Origin: Lacimicrobium sp. SS2-24
GTDB lineage: Bacteria; Pseudomonadota; Gammaproteobacteria; Enterobacterales; Alteromonadaceae
Length of the DNA stretch: 64,000 nucleotides
NCBI RefSeq assembly: GCF_002201535.1
Contig: NZ_NIWW01000004.1
Coordinates: 1-64,000, forward strand
Reading direction: 5' to 3'
Below, piece by piece: positions 29,261-38,813 of the stretch. Every line of letters starts with the position of its first letter. The stretch's first letter is position 1. Position numbers and translations under genes: made by a program. The notes below the pieces were generated by a model. It was not told the origin of the DNA. It was given only the letters and a program-made list of their open reading frames with translations, and made no database searches.

Positions 29261-30394
29261 TTAGTAGCGCAGTTCTGGTGGAATCGGTAAGTTTTTCGCT
29301 ACCGGCTTAGGCCGCTTGCCACGCCCCTTGCGCCAGTTTTTCAACTGATAGACATAAGCCAATACCTGGGCCACTGCCATAAATAGTTTTTCCGGAATTT
29401 CATGCTCTGCTTCCGTGGTAAAGTAAATGGCCCGCGCCAGCATCGGTGACTCGACAATCGGCACCTCATGGGCATTGGCAATTTTACGGATATGCATGGC
29501 CAGTTCGTCGCCACCTTTGGCGACCAGTATCGGCGCGCGGGTGCCGTGCTGATCATATTTGAGTGCCACAGAGAAGTGCGTCGGGTTGGTAACCACAACA
29601 TCGGCTTTGGGTACCTCCTGCATCATACGCCGGGCAGCGGCCTGAAACTGAAGCTTGCGGATGCGACTTTTAACTTCTGGGTTACCCTCAGAGTTTTTGC
29701 GCTCATCCTTAACCTCCTGTTGGGTCATTTTCATCTCTTCATTATGCTTATAGCTCTGATACGGCACATCAAAGGCCGCGATAGGGATGAGGGAGCAACA
29801 GATAATCAGGAATGCCCATCCGAGCAGATCCAGGGCATGCATAATATTACGCGGATACAGTTCCATATCCAGATGCAGGGCTTCATTAGAGAAAAAGCTC
29901 AGGGCCAGGTAGGTGCTGACCGCCACGATGACAAACTTGGCCAGTGCTTTTAGCAGCTCAACCAGGCCATTGATACCAAACATGCGCTTAAGACCGCTGA
30001 TGGGATTGAGTTTACTGCCCTTAGGTGCCGCACCCTGCCAGGTGAAATTATATCCCCCAAGCGCGATGCTGCCGTAAATGCCGGCTGCGGTAACCATCAC
30101 CATGTAAAGGGCGATGGGGCCAACTATTTCATCGAGCATATTGCCCATGGCCTGGAACATATGATTGGGATCATAGGTTTCATCTCTGGATAACGTAAAC
30201 ATTCGCTCAGTCATTCTGTACATCACTGAAGCGATGGCTTTTCCGAGTAAGATTAAGGCTCCGGCGCTGGCAATCAGTACCAGCGTCGTGGACAGCTCGC
30301 GGGAGCGCGCAATCTGCCCCTTCTTGGCAGACTGCTGTTTCTTTTTCGCCGTGGGTTCTTCTGTTTTTTCCTGACCTGCTTCGTTTTCAGCCAT
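29261..30394 (-). CDS. flhB: Flagellar export gate protein FlhB
   Basis: The 377-residue export-gate subunit switches secretion from rod/hook to filament substrates. A basic Gln/Lys-rich N-terminus (1-35) is followed by four membrane helices (about 36-56, 92-112, 148-168 and 190-212) and a cytoplasmic domain with the self-cleavage site Asn270-Pro271-Thr272-His273. The C-terminal tail GKRPKPVAKNLP is a typical proline-rich end. It closes the fliE-flhB operon; flhA, usually next, is not in the window. Confidence 0.97.
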   Translation of the reverse strand: MAENEAGQEKTEEPTAKKKQQSAKKGQIARSRELSTTLVLIASAGALILLGKAIASVMYRMTERMFTLSRDETYDPNHMFQAMGNMLDEIVGPIALYMVMVTAAGIYGSIALGGYNFTWQGAAPKGSKLNPISGLKRMFGINGLVELLKALAKFVIVAVSTYLALSFFSNEALHLDMELYPRNIMHALDLLGWAFLIICCSLIPIAAFDVPYQSYKHNEEMKMTQQEVKDERKNSEGNPEVKSRIRKLQFQAAARRMMQEVPKADVVVTNPTHFSVALKYDQHGTRAPILVAKGGDELAMHIRKIANAHEVPIVESPMLARAIYFTTEAEHEIPEKLFMAVAQVLAYVYQLKNWRKGRGKRPKPVAKNLPIPPELRY

Positions 30395-30416
30395 CTGTCA
30401 ATGCTCCGTCGATTGT

Positions 30417-31199
30417 CTACGCAGGGCAAATGCGTAAAAGCTGGCACATAAACAAAGTTGCACGCTCCCACTGCATTTCAAAGTGATGGGTGAAGTTGTC
30501 CATGGTCAGCCAGATAATGATCAGCCCGGCAATCTGGGCGATAGCAAAACCGATGGTGAACACATTTAATTGTGGCGCAGCCTTAGTCATCACTCCAAAT
30601 GCCAGGTTAATAATCAGCAGGGAAACGATTGGCGCCAATGAGAGTGTCAGCGCCGCCACAAACATCCACCCACCCCAATGGGCCAGTGCTTTAAACTGCT
30701 CAGGCTGAAACCAGGCCTCGCCAATGGGAAAGGCTTCAAAGCTCATGACAATCATGCGGATCATGGTTAAGTGGCCGTCCATTGCCCAGAACAACAGGGT
30801 TGCCAGAATCAGATAAAACTGGCCCACCGCAGGCACGTTGATGCCATTGACCGGGTCGACAATTGAAGCAAAGCCAAGGCCGGTCTGCATGGCCACGATC
30901 TGGCCTGCAATGACAAAGGTGTTAAGCACCAGAGTAGACAGAAATCCGATAGCGATACCTATGATAAGTTGCTGAATCACCAACACCCAGGTACCAACGG
31001 AGACCATTTCATCTACCGGCACCGGCGGCACAAGAGGCATTATGACCAGCGTCAGAAACAATGTAAGCAGGGCGCGCACAGGCGGTGGAACCGTCTTGGC
31101 ACTGATGCCTACCATGGCAGCAAATAATCCGGCAATACGCATAAAGGGCAGCAGCAAATCTGCCAGATACTGCGTCACGGTGCTCGCCATTATCTCCAT
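30417..31199 (-). CDS. fliR: Flagellar export gate protein FliR
   Basis: The 260-residue protein is hydrophobic with about six membrane segments and forms part of the FliPQR export channel core. Recognisable parts are RIAGLFAAMVGISAKTVPPPVRALLTLFL split near 22-48 and the AMQTGLGFASIVDPVNG plug-region segment near 103-119. Two starts are possible, 31199 and 31190; the second has GGAG directly before it. It follows fliQ by 34 bases. Confidence 0.96.
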   Translation of the reverse strand: MEIMASTVTQYLADLLLPFMRIAGLFAAMVGISAKTVPPPVRALLTLFLTLVIMPLVPPVPVDEMVSVGTWVLVIQQLIIGIAIGFLSTLVLNTFVIAGQIVAMQTGLGFASIVDPVNGINVPAVGQFYLILATLLFWAMDGHLTMIRMIVMSFEAFPIGEAWFQPEQFKALAHWGGWMFVAALTLSLAPIVSLLIINLAFGVMTKAAPQLNVFTIGFAIAQIAGLIIIWLTMDNFTHHFEMQWERATLFMCQLLRICPA

Positions 31200-31233
31200 A
31201 GCAACGGATCCTGTTGGCTAAACTGGTGCATAG

Positions 31234-31503
31234 CTAGCCCACCACCTCAGGAATTCGGGAGACAATGGTAAAGGTAAAGTCCATGATCTGGCTGACCAGC
31301 CAGTGCCCGCCCCAGGTCAGTGCCAGTAAGGTAACAATCAACCTGGGCAGAAAGTTGATGGTTTGTTCGTTGATTGAAGTGGCAGCCTGAAAAACCGATA
31401 CAATCAGGCCCACCACCAGACTCGGCAGGATAATGACCGAGACCAGGATGATCACCATCTGCAGGGCTTCTCTTAAAATTTCAACGAAGACTTCTGGTGA
31501 CAT
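31234..31503 (-). CDS. fliQ: Flagellar export gate protein FliQ
   Basis: The 89-residue protein has two membrane helices (about 15-38 and 52-74) and the family core VGLIVSVFQAATSINEQT near 31-48. It packs around FliP and FliR in the export channel. Length equals the family norm. Its start lies three bases after the fliP stop. Confidence 0.97.
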   Translation of the reverse strand: MSPEVFVEILREALQMVIILVSVIILPSLVVGLIVSVFQAATSINEQTINFLPRLIVTLLALTWGGHWLVSQIMDFTFTIVSRIPEVVG

Positions 31504-31506
31504 GGA

Positions 31507-32259
31507 CTAGACCCCCATCCCGAAACTGGACGCCAGCGTGCCAAAAATGAGGTTCCAGCCATCGACCAGCACAAACAACATCAACTTAAAGGGCAACGCC
31601 ACAATCATCGGCGAGAGCATCATCATCCCCATCGCCATCAGTACCGAAGCCACCACCAGATCAATAATCAGAAAAGGCAGGAAAAGCATAAAGCCAATCT
31701 GGAAAGCCGTCTTAAGTTCACTGGTAACAAAGGCCGGGATCAGCACGTTCATGGGCACTTCCTGAGGATCCTGAAACTGACCTTCATAGCCCCCTATTTC
31801 GACGAAGGTTTCCAGATCCTTGACCCGGGTTTGCGAGAGCATAAAGGCGCGCATCGGCTGTTTCGCCCGCTCATAGGCCTCCACTGACGTAATGTCTTCG
31901 TTCAGATAGGGCTGCAGCGCCATTTCATTAATCTGCTCAAACACCGGCGCCATAATAAACATACTTAGAAATAAGCTGACACCGATGAGAATCTGGTTTG
32001 ACGGGGATTGCTGCAATCCAATTGCCTGACGCAAAATCGACAGCACCACAATAATGCGGGTGAAAGAGGTCATCATCATGATAAACGCCGGGATCAGGCT
32101 CAAGGCCGTCATGATCGCCAGCGTTTGCAACGTCATGGTGTAATCCTGACTGCCATCAGGATTAGTCGTGACCGTCAGCGCTTTGACACCCGGATTAGCC
32201 CAGGCCCAATCAGGCAACAGCAACAATACCGCCAGAAGCAGCCATAAAATCTTATTCAT
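31507..32259 (-). CDS. fliP: Flagellar export gate protein FliP
   Basis: The 250-residue protein has a cleavable signal peptide ([21 protein letters not shown]) and four later membrane helices; FliP forms the pentameric core of the export channel. The family segments [20 protein letters not shown] and [15 protein letters not shown] are present, as is the C-terminal [18 protein letters not shown]. The start ATG at 32259 gives the usual length and overlaps fliO by eight bases; a longer frame to 32325 reads inside fliO and is rejected. Confidence 0.96.
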   Translation of the reverse strand: MNKILWLLLAVLLLLPDWAWANPGVKALTVTTNPDGSQDYTMTLQTLAIMTALSLIPAFIMMMTSFTRIIVVLSILRQAIGLQQSPSNQILIGVSLFLSMFIMAPVFEQINEMALQPYLNEDITSVEAYERAKQPMRAFMLSQTRVKDLETFVEIGGYEGQFQDPQEVPMNVLIPAFVTSELKTAFQIGFMLFLPFLIIDLVVASVLMAMGMMMLSPMIVALPFKLMLFVLVDGWNLIFGTLASSFGMGV

Positions 32260-32662
32260 CAGCCGCTCCCGGAGTTTTCTTGTTGCCCTGCATAAACTGA
32301 CTGAGCTTGTTCTTGAACTGCTCACCGCTTGAGCTGTTTACCTCTATGGGTGTCTGAAGGCGGGCAAGATGGTTAATGTTCTGACTGGTCACCCCAAGCA
32401 GAAATTGCTCCTCGCCCACTTCGACCACCATGATCCGTTCTTTAGTGCCCACGGACATTGAGCCAATGAGTTTAAACTGTGCACTGCCGCTGTGAGTGAC
32501 ATTAAACCGTCGCATCAGGTAGCCCAACATGAACACCAGGGCCACTACCAGGGCTAATGACAGTAAAATTGACACATAGTCAGCAGGACTGCTTAACGGA
32601 ATATTGTCGGCGGAAACAGGAAGGGAAAATCCGGCCAAGCTGCAAAGCAGCAGCTTAGCCAT
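32252..32662 (-). CDS. fliO: Flagellar protein FliO
   Basis: The 136-residue protein has a signal-like first segment ([18 protein letters not shown]) and one membrane helix (about 30-50, [20 protein letters not shown]), then the cytoplasmic FliO domain with [20 protein letters not shown] and [12 protein letters not shown]. It helps assemble FliP. The ATG at 32662 starts four bases after the fliN stop; the frame extends further upstream to 32725 inside fliN. Confidence 0.92.
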   Translation of the reverse strand: MAKLLLCSLAGFSLPVSADNIPLSSPADYVSILLSLALVVALVFMLGYLMRRFNVTHSGSAQFKLIGSMSVGTKERIMVVEVGEEQFLLGVTSQNINHLARLQTPIEVNSSSGEQFKNKLSQFMQGNKKTPGAADE

Positions 32663-32666
32663 TGAT

Positions 32667-33113
32667 TTAGCGGAGTTTTTTGATCCTTTCGATTTGACTA
32701 ATAACATCTGTAAGGCGAATACCAAATTTATCGTTGACGACTACTACTTCTCCATGAGCAATCAACGTGCCATTTACCAACACATCCAGTGGTTCGCCGG
32801 CAACCCGGTCAAGTTCCACCACGGAGCCCTGGTTCAATTGCAATAAATTTCGGATACTGATGTTACTGCGTCCCACCTCCATAGAGATGGTGACGGGTAT
32901 GTCGAGAATGGTATCCAGCTTACGCTTTTCTTCACCACTGATCTCAGGCTTGTCTTCTAATTCGTCAAGCTCTGCTACCTGAACATTATCCCGTTCATCG
33001 TCGCTAGCAGGGGCGTCGCTGTCACCGCCTTCTTCGGATTCTGCCTGTTCGGCCATGGCAGCCGCCCAGTCATCCATTTCGTCATCTTTTTTGTCATCAT
33101 CTTCGGTGCTCAT
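32667..33113 (-). CDS. fliN: Flagellar motor switch protein FliN
   Basis: The 148-residue C-ring protein has a very acidic disordered N-terminus (about 1-70, rich in Asp/Glu) and a C-terminal SpoA domain with DIPVTISMEVGRSNISIRNL (about 71-90) and GEVVVVNDKFGIRLTDV (about 122-138). Together with FliM and FliG it sets rotation direction and docks the export ATPase through FliH. Length is at the long end because of the acidic tail. Confidence 0.97.
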   Translation of the reverse strand: MSTEDDDKKDDEMDDWAAAMAEQAESEEGGDSDAPASDDERDNVQVAELDELEDKPEISGEEKRKLDTILDIPVTISMEVGRSNISIRNLLQLNQGSVVELDRVAGEPLDVLVNGTLIAHGEVVVVNDKFGIRLTDVISQIERIKKLR

Positions 33114-33157
33114 ACGCTACCTCATCTCTTTCAGTCACACCCGCATAGCGGGGCATA

Positions 33158-34216
33158 TTACAAATCATCTTCCAGGCTTGCCAGTTCAGCATCGCTGTCT
33201 AGACGTCGACCATTTTTCGTTAATAACTGCAGTTCTGATTTCACAGACGTAGGACGGGGAATCTTCTCCGTGATCTTCAGCGCCACATTGTCCCGTGAAC
33301 GTCCCATCTTTGTGCGGAAGGTAGGTAAGTCTTCCACATACATAACCACATGCTCGGGCATTTCTATGGGGATAACGTCGCCGGCCTTCATATCCATGAT
33401 CTGTTGCAGACTAAGTTCCAGGTCCAACAGACTGGCAGATATTTCCACCTGCACATCCATAATTTCATCCCGTAACGCCTTACTCCAGCGCAGGTCAGTG
33501 TCTTCCTTGTCGCTCTGTACCCCGGCATCCAGTAATTCACGTATGGGCTCCAACATGGAATATGGCAGGGCAACGTGAAAATCACCGCCGCCACCATCAA
33601 GTTCAATATGGAAAGAACTGATCACGATCACTTCTGTGGGACTAATGATATTGGCCATGGCGGGGTTCACTTCTGAGTCCAGATACTCAAAAGACACGTC
33701 CATGACCGGCGACCAGGCTTCTTTATAATCCTCAAATACCAGTTTCAGTAACATCTGGATAATGCGTCGTTCTGTGGGCGTAAATTCACGCCCTTCAATT
33801 TTGGCATGGTAGCGTCCGTCACCACCGAAGAAATTATCCACCAGTATAAAGACCAGTCTTGCTTCCATGGTAATCAGTCCGGTCCCCTTGAGCGGACGGA
33901 AACGCACCATGTTGAGACTGGTCGGAACAAACAAGGTATGCACGTACTCACCGAATTTGATCATCTGGATGCCATTTATTGACACCTCAGCACTGCGGCG
34001 CATCATGTTGAACAAACTCACCCGCATATGACGGGCAAAGCGCTCATTGACAATTTCCAGTGTCGGCATACGACCGCGGACAATGCGATCCTGTGAAGAG
34101 AAATCATATTCGAGTGCCGAGCCGCTGGACTCTGACGACTCAACATCTTCCTCTTCTACATCATCGACACCGTGTAACAGCGCATCAATTTCGTCTTGTG
34201 ATAGTAGATCGCTCAC
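33158..34216 (-). CDS. fliM: Flagellar motor switch protein FliM
   Basis: The 352-residue protein begins with the CheY-P binding motif LLSQDEIDALL (4-14), followed by the CheC-like middle domain with the FliG-contacting GGDGR segment (about 134-138) and a C-terminal SpoA domain (about 258-330). It forms the C-ring with FliG and FliN and receives the chemotaxis signal. It lies nine bases after fliL. Confidence 0.97.
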   Translation of the reverse strand: MSDLLSQDEIDALLHGVDDVEEEDVESSESSGSALEYDFSSQDRIVRGRMPTLEIVNERFARHMRVSLFNMMRRSAEVSINGIQMIKFGEYVHTLFVPTSLNMVRFRPLKGTGLITMEARLVFILVDNFFGGDGRYHAKIEGREFTPTERRIIQMLLKLVFEDYKEAWSPVMDVSFEYLDSEVNPAMANIISPTEVIVISSFHIELDGGGGDFHVALPYSMLEPIRELLDAGVQSDKEDTDLRWSKALRDEIMDVQVEISASLLDLELSLQQIMDMKAGDVIPIEMPEHVVMYVEDLPTFRTKMGRSRDNVALKITEKIPRPTSVKSELQLLTKNGRRLDSDAELASLEDDL

Positions 34217-34225
34217 ATCAAATTC

Positions 34226-34759
34226 CTATTGCATAACAAAACCGGTGAATAACACCTGCGATACCACTTCCCTGCCGGTAATTTCTTTCATTGCCGCTTT
34301 CACTTCCTTCACAGCCTGCTCTCTGATCGCCGCCTTACCTGCTTCTGTGACCAGATCATCGGCATTGGCAGAGCTGAATACCTTAAGTAACGTGCCTTCA
34401 ATCATGGGAATATGCATCTTGGCCGTTTCTTCGTTATCGGGCCCGCGTACCAGTAACTGAACCTTTATCTCTACAATCCGATCCCTTCCTGAACCAGGCA
34501 CATTGAACACAAAAGGACGTGGCATGGCCACATACAGCGCCGTTCCCATCTGCGCTGTTGATGCCGCAGGTGCACCGCTGTTGCTGTCTGATGAGGACGC
34601 CGTACTGCTCATAGGCTGCTCCTCAGTAGCGGCCTCGTCACCGCCCATAAACATCCAGGCTCCCACACCGCCACCAATCAGCACCAGCGCCACAACGATG
34701 ATCAGAATCAGCTTCTTCTTACTGCCACCGTCTTCCAGTTCAAGTTCTTTTTCAGCCAT
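34226..34759 (-). CDS. fliL: Flagellar basal body-associated protein FliL
   Basis: The 177-residue protein has a short charged cytoplasmic tail, one membrane helix (about 15-35, KKLILIIVVALVLIGGGVGA) and a periplasmic domain with a Ser-rich linker (50-65) and the FliL core (FVFNVPGSGRDRIVEIKVQL onwards). It lies beside stator units and supports torque. The C-terminus VLFTGFVMQ is the usual family end. Confidence 0.95.
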   Translation of the reverse strand: MAEKELELEDGGSKKKLILIIVVALVLIGGGVGAWMFMGGDEAATEEQPMSSTASSSDSNSGAPAASTAQMGTALYVAMPRPFVFNVPGSGRDRIVEIKVQLLVRGPDNEETAKMHIPMIEGTLLKVFSSANADDLVTEAGKAAIREQAVKEVKAAMKEITGREVVSQVLFTGFVMQ

Positions 34760-34827
34760 GTTTCTCTCAGTTCAGTTACACCTTGCTACCATTATCCGCA
34801 AGGGCTCACCGTTAAAGCAAACTTCTT

Positions 34828-36789
34828 TTACACAAAGTAGTCAATTCCACCTAAAGCACCATTGGCGAGGCGAATTTCCTGCCCCTGCTGAGCGCCTGCC
34901 TGCTCCGTCAGTTCATCTTCGGTGTTGGCTAAACGCCCCTTCCCTTGTTGCTGGGCATCACCTTCAGCGCCACCTTTGTTCTGCTGCTCAACGGAAGACT
35001 GGCCTAATTCAATTCCCCGCTCTGCTAACATGTCTCTGAGGCGCGGAACAGCTTGATCGAGCATGTCCCGGGCCTGTTGTGACTGCACCACAAAACTGAC
35101 ACTGGCCTGTTCACCGTTCATGCTGATTCGAATTTGCATGCTGCCTAAATCCGGCGGGTCCAAACGGATATCTGCACTCATGTTACCCTGATTTACCAGC
35201 ATCCTGACCCGTTCGGCCAGTTGTCCCGCCGCTTCAGGCCGGGCGATGTTCACCGCCCGTTCCATTACCGTATTGGCGGTAGTCTTGGCAGACTCCGTAG
35301 CCGCCTGAATATCCGCTCCAGCGACTCGCTCTGCGGCGGCCGACACCGCAAAAGGTGTATTCACCTCACTGCGGGTTGCAGATGCTGAGGCAGGCATGCT
35401 TTCCGCCAATTGTTTCACGGCCTGCATCATTTGCTGTTGTTCAGGCTGCACGGTCGTTTCGGTGCTCATTGCCCGGCTCACCAAAGACTGTAAATCGAGT
35501 CCCGGCTCTCTGCCCTGCTGACGCTGCTGCTTAAACTCTTCAATTCCGGCTTTGAGGTTGTCGATAAAGCGATTAACCACGACAGCATCACCGTCTTTGA
35601 CGGGTAATTGTTCAGCCAGTTTCTGCAAGGTCTTGTCTAATTCTGGCTCAGGCAAACGGGCTAGCTGCTCCAGTGTCATGCTTGTTTTAAGGGTATCTTT
35701 GGGTTCATTACCTGTTTTAGGCTTGTCCACCATCGGTGCCACATTACTTGCCGGCAATGAAGATGATGCGGTGAGCTCCTCGGTCACCTTTATCGCGCTT
35801 TGCTCCGCCAAAGGCCTCAACTGCGCCGGTTTGGATTCATGCTCGAGCACATCTAACAGTTTGCGGGCTTTACTGGCAGCGGAATCTGAAGATCCTTCCT
35901 TCCCGGATTGCAGCACCTGATTCTGCGCGGCAGCCAGCCGTGCGTCACCATCGACAGGCTTACCCGCCATGGATTTTTCATTGGCCAGCAACAGGGCCAG
36001 CACCTGCGCGCCCAACTCATCAGCGGCCTGCTCTTGCCCCTGAGACTGATTCAGTAAAGCCTGCAATTCATTCAGCTTGTCCTCACTGATAGCGTGTTGC
36101 TGAACCTTTTCGGCATCCAGCCCCCACTTTTCCAGCAATGCTTTATGTTGGTCACTTAAGGTTTGCGAGGAGGTATCTGTCAGCGAACTGTGTTCCGCTT
36201 TACCTTCTGTCGTCTCAGCACTGTCTGACTGGGATTGGCTCACCAGCTTATGCACCAGCTCCAACCATTGCTGAGCCTGTTGTTCTTCATTCTCAGCGGT
36301 TTCCCCTTTGTCCGCTGCTGTCTCAGTGTGTTGGACAAGCGGTTCTTTGGCGGCGTTTTCTTCTGATACCTGACGATCCTCAGACGGCTTTTTCACCGTA
36401 TCATCGGCCTTTGCCACAGGTTCCGTCTTTTCCCGAGCATAGTCTTCAGACCGCTTATCGGTCGGGCGATGTTCGTCACCTGATGTCTTTTGCGAACGTT
36501 TAGTACCAGCCGCCTCGTTCTCATGCCGGGGCTCTGATGCGCCCTCAGCTTGCTTTTTATCCTGGACATGGTGGGCTGACGGGCGCTCTGTATTGTTTTC
36601 CTGCGTTTTCCTGCGCTGACGCTGCTCTGACTGATGACGATGAGCTTGTTCTGCAGCCGAATAGTCATCCCGCTGCTGCTGCAAATGGCGCGAAAATCCG
36701 TCCTGTGACTCTGGTTTGATCTCCACCTTGGCCACATCAATGGAACTGGCGGCAATTTCAGGACGGGATACGGCAATATGTTGCATCAT
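34828..36789 (-). CDS. fliK: Flagellar hook-length control protein FliK
   Basis: The 653-residue secreted ruler measures hook length and tells FlhB to switch specificity. Most of it (about 20-500) is low-complexity, rich in Gln, Glu, Ala and Ser. The conserved C-terminal domain (about 540-620) contains ADIRLDPPDLGSMQIRISMN and VPRLRDMLAERGIELG. It is larger than the E. coli protein (405 residues), as is common in marine species. Two adjacent ATG codons open the gene. A sigma-54-type promoter and a hairpin lie in the 249-base gap before it. Confidence 0.95.
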   Translation of the reverse strand: MMQHIAVSRPEIAASSIDVAKVEIKPESQDGFSRHLQQQRDDYSAAEQAHRHQSEQRQRRKTQENNTERPSAHHVQDKKQAEGASEPRHENEAAGTKRSQKTSGDEHRPTDKRSEDYAREKTEPVAKADDTVKKPSEDRQVSEENAAKEPLVQHTETAADKGETAENEEQQAQQWLELVHKLVSQSQSDSAETTEGKAEHSSLTDTSSQTLSDQHKALLEKWGLDAEKVQQHAISEDKLNELQALLNQSQGQEQAADELGAQVLALLLANEKSMAGKPVDGDARLAAAQNQVLQSGKEGSSDSAASKARKLLDVLEHESKPAQLRPLAEQSAIKVTEELTASSSLPASNVAPMVDKPKTGNEPKDTLKTSMTLEQLARLPEPELDKTLQKLAEQLPVKDGDAVVVNRFIDNLKAGIEEFKQQRQQGREPGLDLQSLVSRAMSTETTVQPEQQQMMQAVKQLAESMPASASATRSEVNTPFAVSAAAERVAGADIQAATESAKTTANTVMERAVNIARPEAAGQLAERVRMLVNQGNMSADIRLDPPDLGSMQIRISMNGEQASVSFVVQSQQARDMLDQAVPRLRDMLAERGIELGQSSVEQQNKGGAEGDAQQQGKGRLANTEDELTEQAGAQQGQEIRLANGALGGIDYFV

Positions 36790-36882
36790 GGGCCTATTCG
36801 CTCTGTTAATCGTTACTTGCTGATTTACTCAGCCACCGGGTCTGCGTACGTGCAATCCTGCGCTGGTAAAGCCTTTCACACC

Positions 36883-36918
36883 GCCAGTCAGCGTATCTGA
36901 TGAACCGCTCTGACTGGC
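36883..36918 (-). other. Hairpin in the fliK leader
   Basis: GCCAGTCA-GCG pairs with CGC-(TC bulge)-TGACTGGC. It lies between the predicted fliK start site and the ATG, with no T-run, so it is a leader structure rather than a clear terminator. Confidence 0.5.
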
Positions 36919-36933
36919 TTTGCCAATGAAGAT

Positions 36934-36949
36934 TGCAAATAGTGTTCCA
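36934..36949 (-). promoter_or_regulatory. Sigma-54-type promoter before fliK
   Basis: On the minus strand TGGAAC-N5-TTGCA, with the invariant GG and GC at the right ten-base spacing. It lies in the only long gap of the fli operon, 145 bases before fliK, and suggests that fliK-flhB can be transcribed separately from fliE-fliJ. Confidence 0.6.
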
Positions 36950-37038
36950 GTGTTATTAGCCAATACCAATTTTGTCTTTGAGTCACCATTCACACGCATG
37001 TAAAAGGCGGGGGACTTAGCACGGAGGAATGAGAAAGA

Positions 37039-37479
37039 TTAAGCCTGTTTGCGTACAAAGCGCTGGGTAGCAATCTCATCCAGCATGGCCTGCTCTTGGC
37101 GGGCTTCGCGCTGCAACTGTAGCTGCTGTTTTTTGTCGATCAGCATCTCCACCGCTTTTCTTTTCTGTTGCTGCTTTAACCACAGCCCTTTTCGCTGCTC
37201 GGCGGCGGCTCTGGCCTGCGCCAGTACCCGGGTTTGCTGTGTGCAGGCACTGTCTAGCTTGTCAATAAAGGCCTGATGCTGACCGAAGGACATGGCACCC
37301 AAGCCCTTGTTGGCACGCTGTTGCAATTGACGCAGATAGTCCAGCCGGTAACTTTGCAGTCCGGTCAGTTTGCGCTGATTGTCCTGAACGTTTTTTTGCG
37401 CCAGATAATAGTCCTGAGCAAGCTTATCCTCTTTACTGCGCTCCCACTGTGCCACCTGTTCAAGCTGCTTAGTTGACAT
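37039..37479 (-). CDS. fliJ: Flagellar export chaperone FliJ
   Basis: The 146-residue protein is a single long coiled coil rich in Gln, Lys, Arg and Leu (about 5-140). FliJ binds FlhA and the FliI ring, as a central stalk of the export ATPase. Its start overlaps the end of fliI by 11 bases. Conserved family residues are few, and the identification rests on length, coiled coil and operon position. Confidence 0.93.
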   Translation of the reverse strand: MSTKQLEQVAQWERSKEDKLAQDYYLAQKNVQDNQRKLTGLQSYRLDYLRQLQQRANKGLGAMSFGQHQAFIDKLDSACTQQTRVLAQARAAAEQRKGLWLKQQQKRKAVEMLIDKKQQLQLQREARQEQAMLDEIATQRFVRKQA

Positions 37480-38806
37480 CGCCTAACCCCTGCGCCAACT
37501 GTGTCATATTCTCGAGACTCTCATCATAAGGTAAAATCTGCTTCATACCTTGCTGCAAAAATTTATTGATCACCGGCTCGGCCTTAATCGCCAGATCGAT
37601 ACGCGGATCGGTACCCTGGGTATAAGCGCCAATACTGATCAGGTCACGGTTCTGTTGATAGGTTGAGTAGACCTGACGGATGCGTCTTGCAGAGGCTTCA
37701 TGTTCTGCACTGACGACCATCGGCATCACCCGGCTGATAGAGGCTTCTATATCCACTGCCGGATAGTGCCCACTGTCCGCCAGGCGTCGCGATAACACCA
37801 CATGGCCATCAAGAATTGCCCTGGCAGAATCGGCCACCGGGTCCTGCAAATCATCGCCTTCAGTCAGTACAGTAAAAAAGGCCGTGATCGCCCCCTGGTT
37901 GCCGCTTCCATTGCCAGCCCGCTCCACCAATGCCGGCAGACGGGCAAACACTGAAGGGGGATAACCTTTGGTTGCCGGTGGTTCCCCCACCGCCAGCGCG
38001 ATTTCACGCTGTGCCATGGCATAACGGGTAAGCGAGTCCACCAGCAACAGCACATTCATACCCTGATCTCGGAAGTATTCGGCAATGGCTATGGCGGTTT
38101 CACACCCCTTCAGGCGCATCAGCGGAGAGGTGTCAGCCGGCGCCGCCACGACTACGGATTTCTTGCGTTCTTCTTCGCCGAGGATGTCCTGAATAAATTC
38201 TTTGACCTCCCGGCCACGTTCACCCACCAGTCCTACCACGACCACATCCGCAGAAGTGCCTCGGGTCATCATCCCCAACAATACGCTTTTACCCACACCA
38301 GAGCCGGCAAACAACCCCATTCGCTGCCCCACACCCACTGTAATCAGCGAGTTGATTGCCCGCACGCCAACATCCAGAGCCTGCTTAATGGGCCTGCGCA
38401 ACAGCGGATTAATAGGCGGTCGAGACAGTGGAATGCGCTTTTCAGGCACAATGGCGCCAAGGCCATCTAACGGATTGCCATTGCCATCCACCACGCGGCC
38501 TAACAGATCCATTCCCACAGGAATGCCAGGTTCACGATCAAGAGGCTGCACTCTTGAACCCGGCACAATACCCCGCACCGCTTCGGTGGGCATGAGGTAG
38601 GTCACCGATTCGGCAAAACCGACAACTTCTGCTTCGATTTCGCCATCCACCGTCTGCACCAGACACTGGCTGCCCACCGGCATCTGACAGCCTACAGCCT
38701 CCAGTGTCAGGCCTATACCCCGGACCAGCTTTCCTGCTGCCACGGCATGTGCCTGGGGCACCTGGGTCTGGTATTTACGGACTCTTTCGAGCAATGAAGC
38801 GGTCAT
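37469..38806 (-). CDS. fliI: Flagellum-specific export ATPase FliI
   Basis: The 445-residue ATPase resembles the F1 beta subunit. It has Walker A GSGVGKS (168-174), Walker B VLLLVDSLTRYAMAQRE (about 250-266), the type-III signature PPSVFARLPALVERAGN and the YPAVDIEASISRVMP segment. It energises loading of export substrates with FliH and FliJ. It follows fliH by seven bases. Confidence 0.98.
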   Translation of the reverse strand: MTASLLERVRKYQTQVPQAHAVAAGKLVRGIGLTLEAVGCQMPVGSQCLVQTVDGEIEAEVVGFAESVTYLMPTEAVRGIVPGSRVQPLDREPGIPVGMDLLGRVVDGNGNPLDGLGAIVPEKRIPLSRPPINPLLRRPIKQALDVGVRAINSLITVGVGQRMGLFAGSGVGKSVLLGMMTRGTSADVVVVGLVGERGREVKEFIQDILGEEERKKSVVVAAPADTSPLMRLKGCETAIAIAEYFRDQGMNVLLLVDSLTRYAMAQREIALAVGEPPATKGYPPSVFARLPALVERAGNGSGNQGAITAFFTVLTEGDDLQDPVADSARAILDGHVVLSRRLADSGHYPAVDIEASISRVMPMVVSAEHEASARRIRQVYSTYQQNRDLISIGAYTQGTDPRIDLAIKAEPVINKFLQQGMKQILPYDESLENMTQLAQGLGDVN

Positions 38807-38813
38807 AGGAGAA

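Noticed and set aside
34503-35039. 178-codon plus-strand frame across fliL and fliK
   Set aside because: Antisense to two flagellar genes; low-complexity Ser/Pro product.
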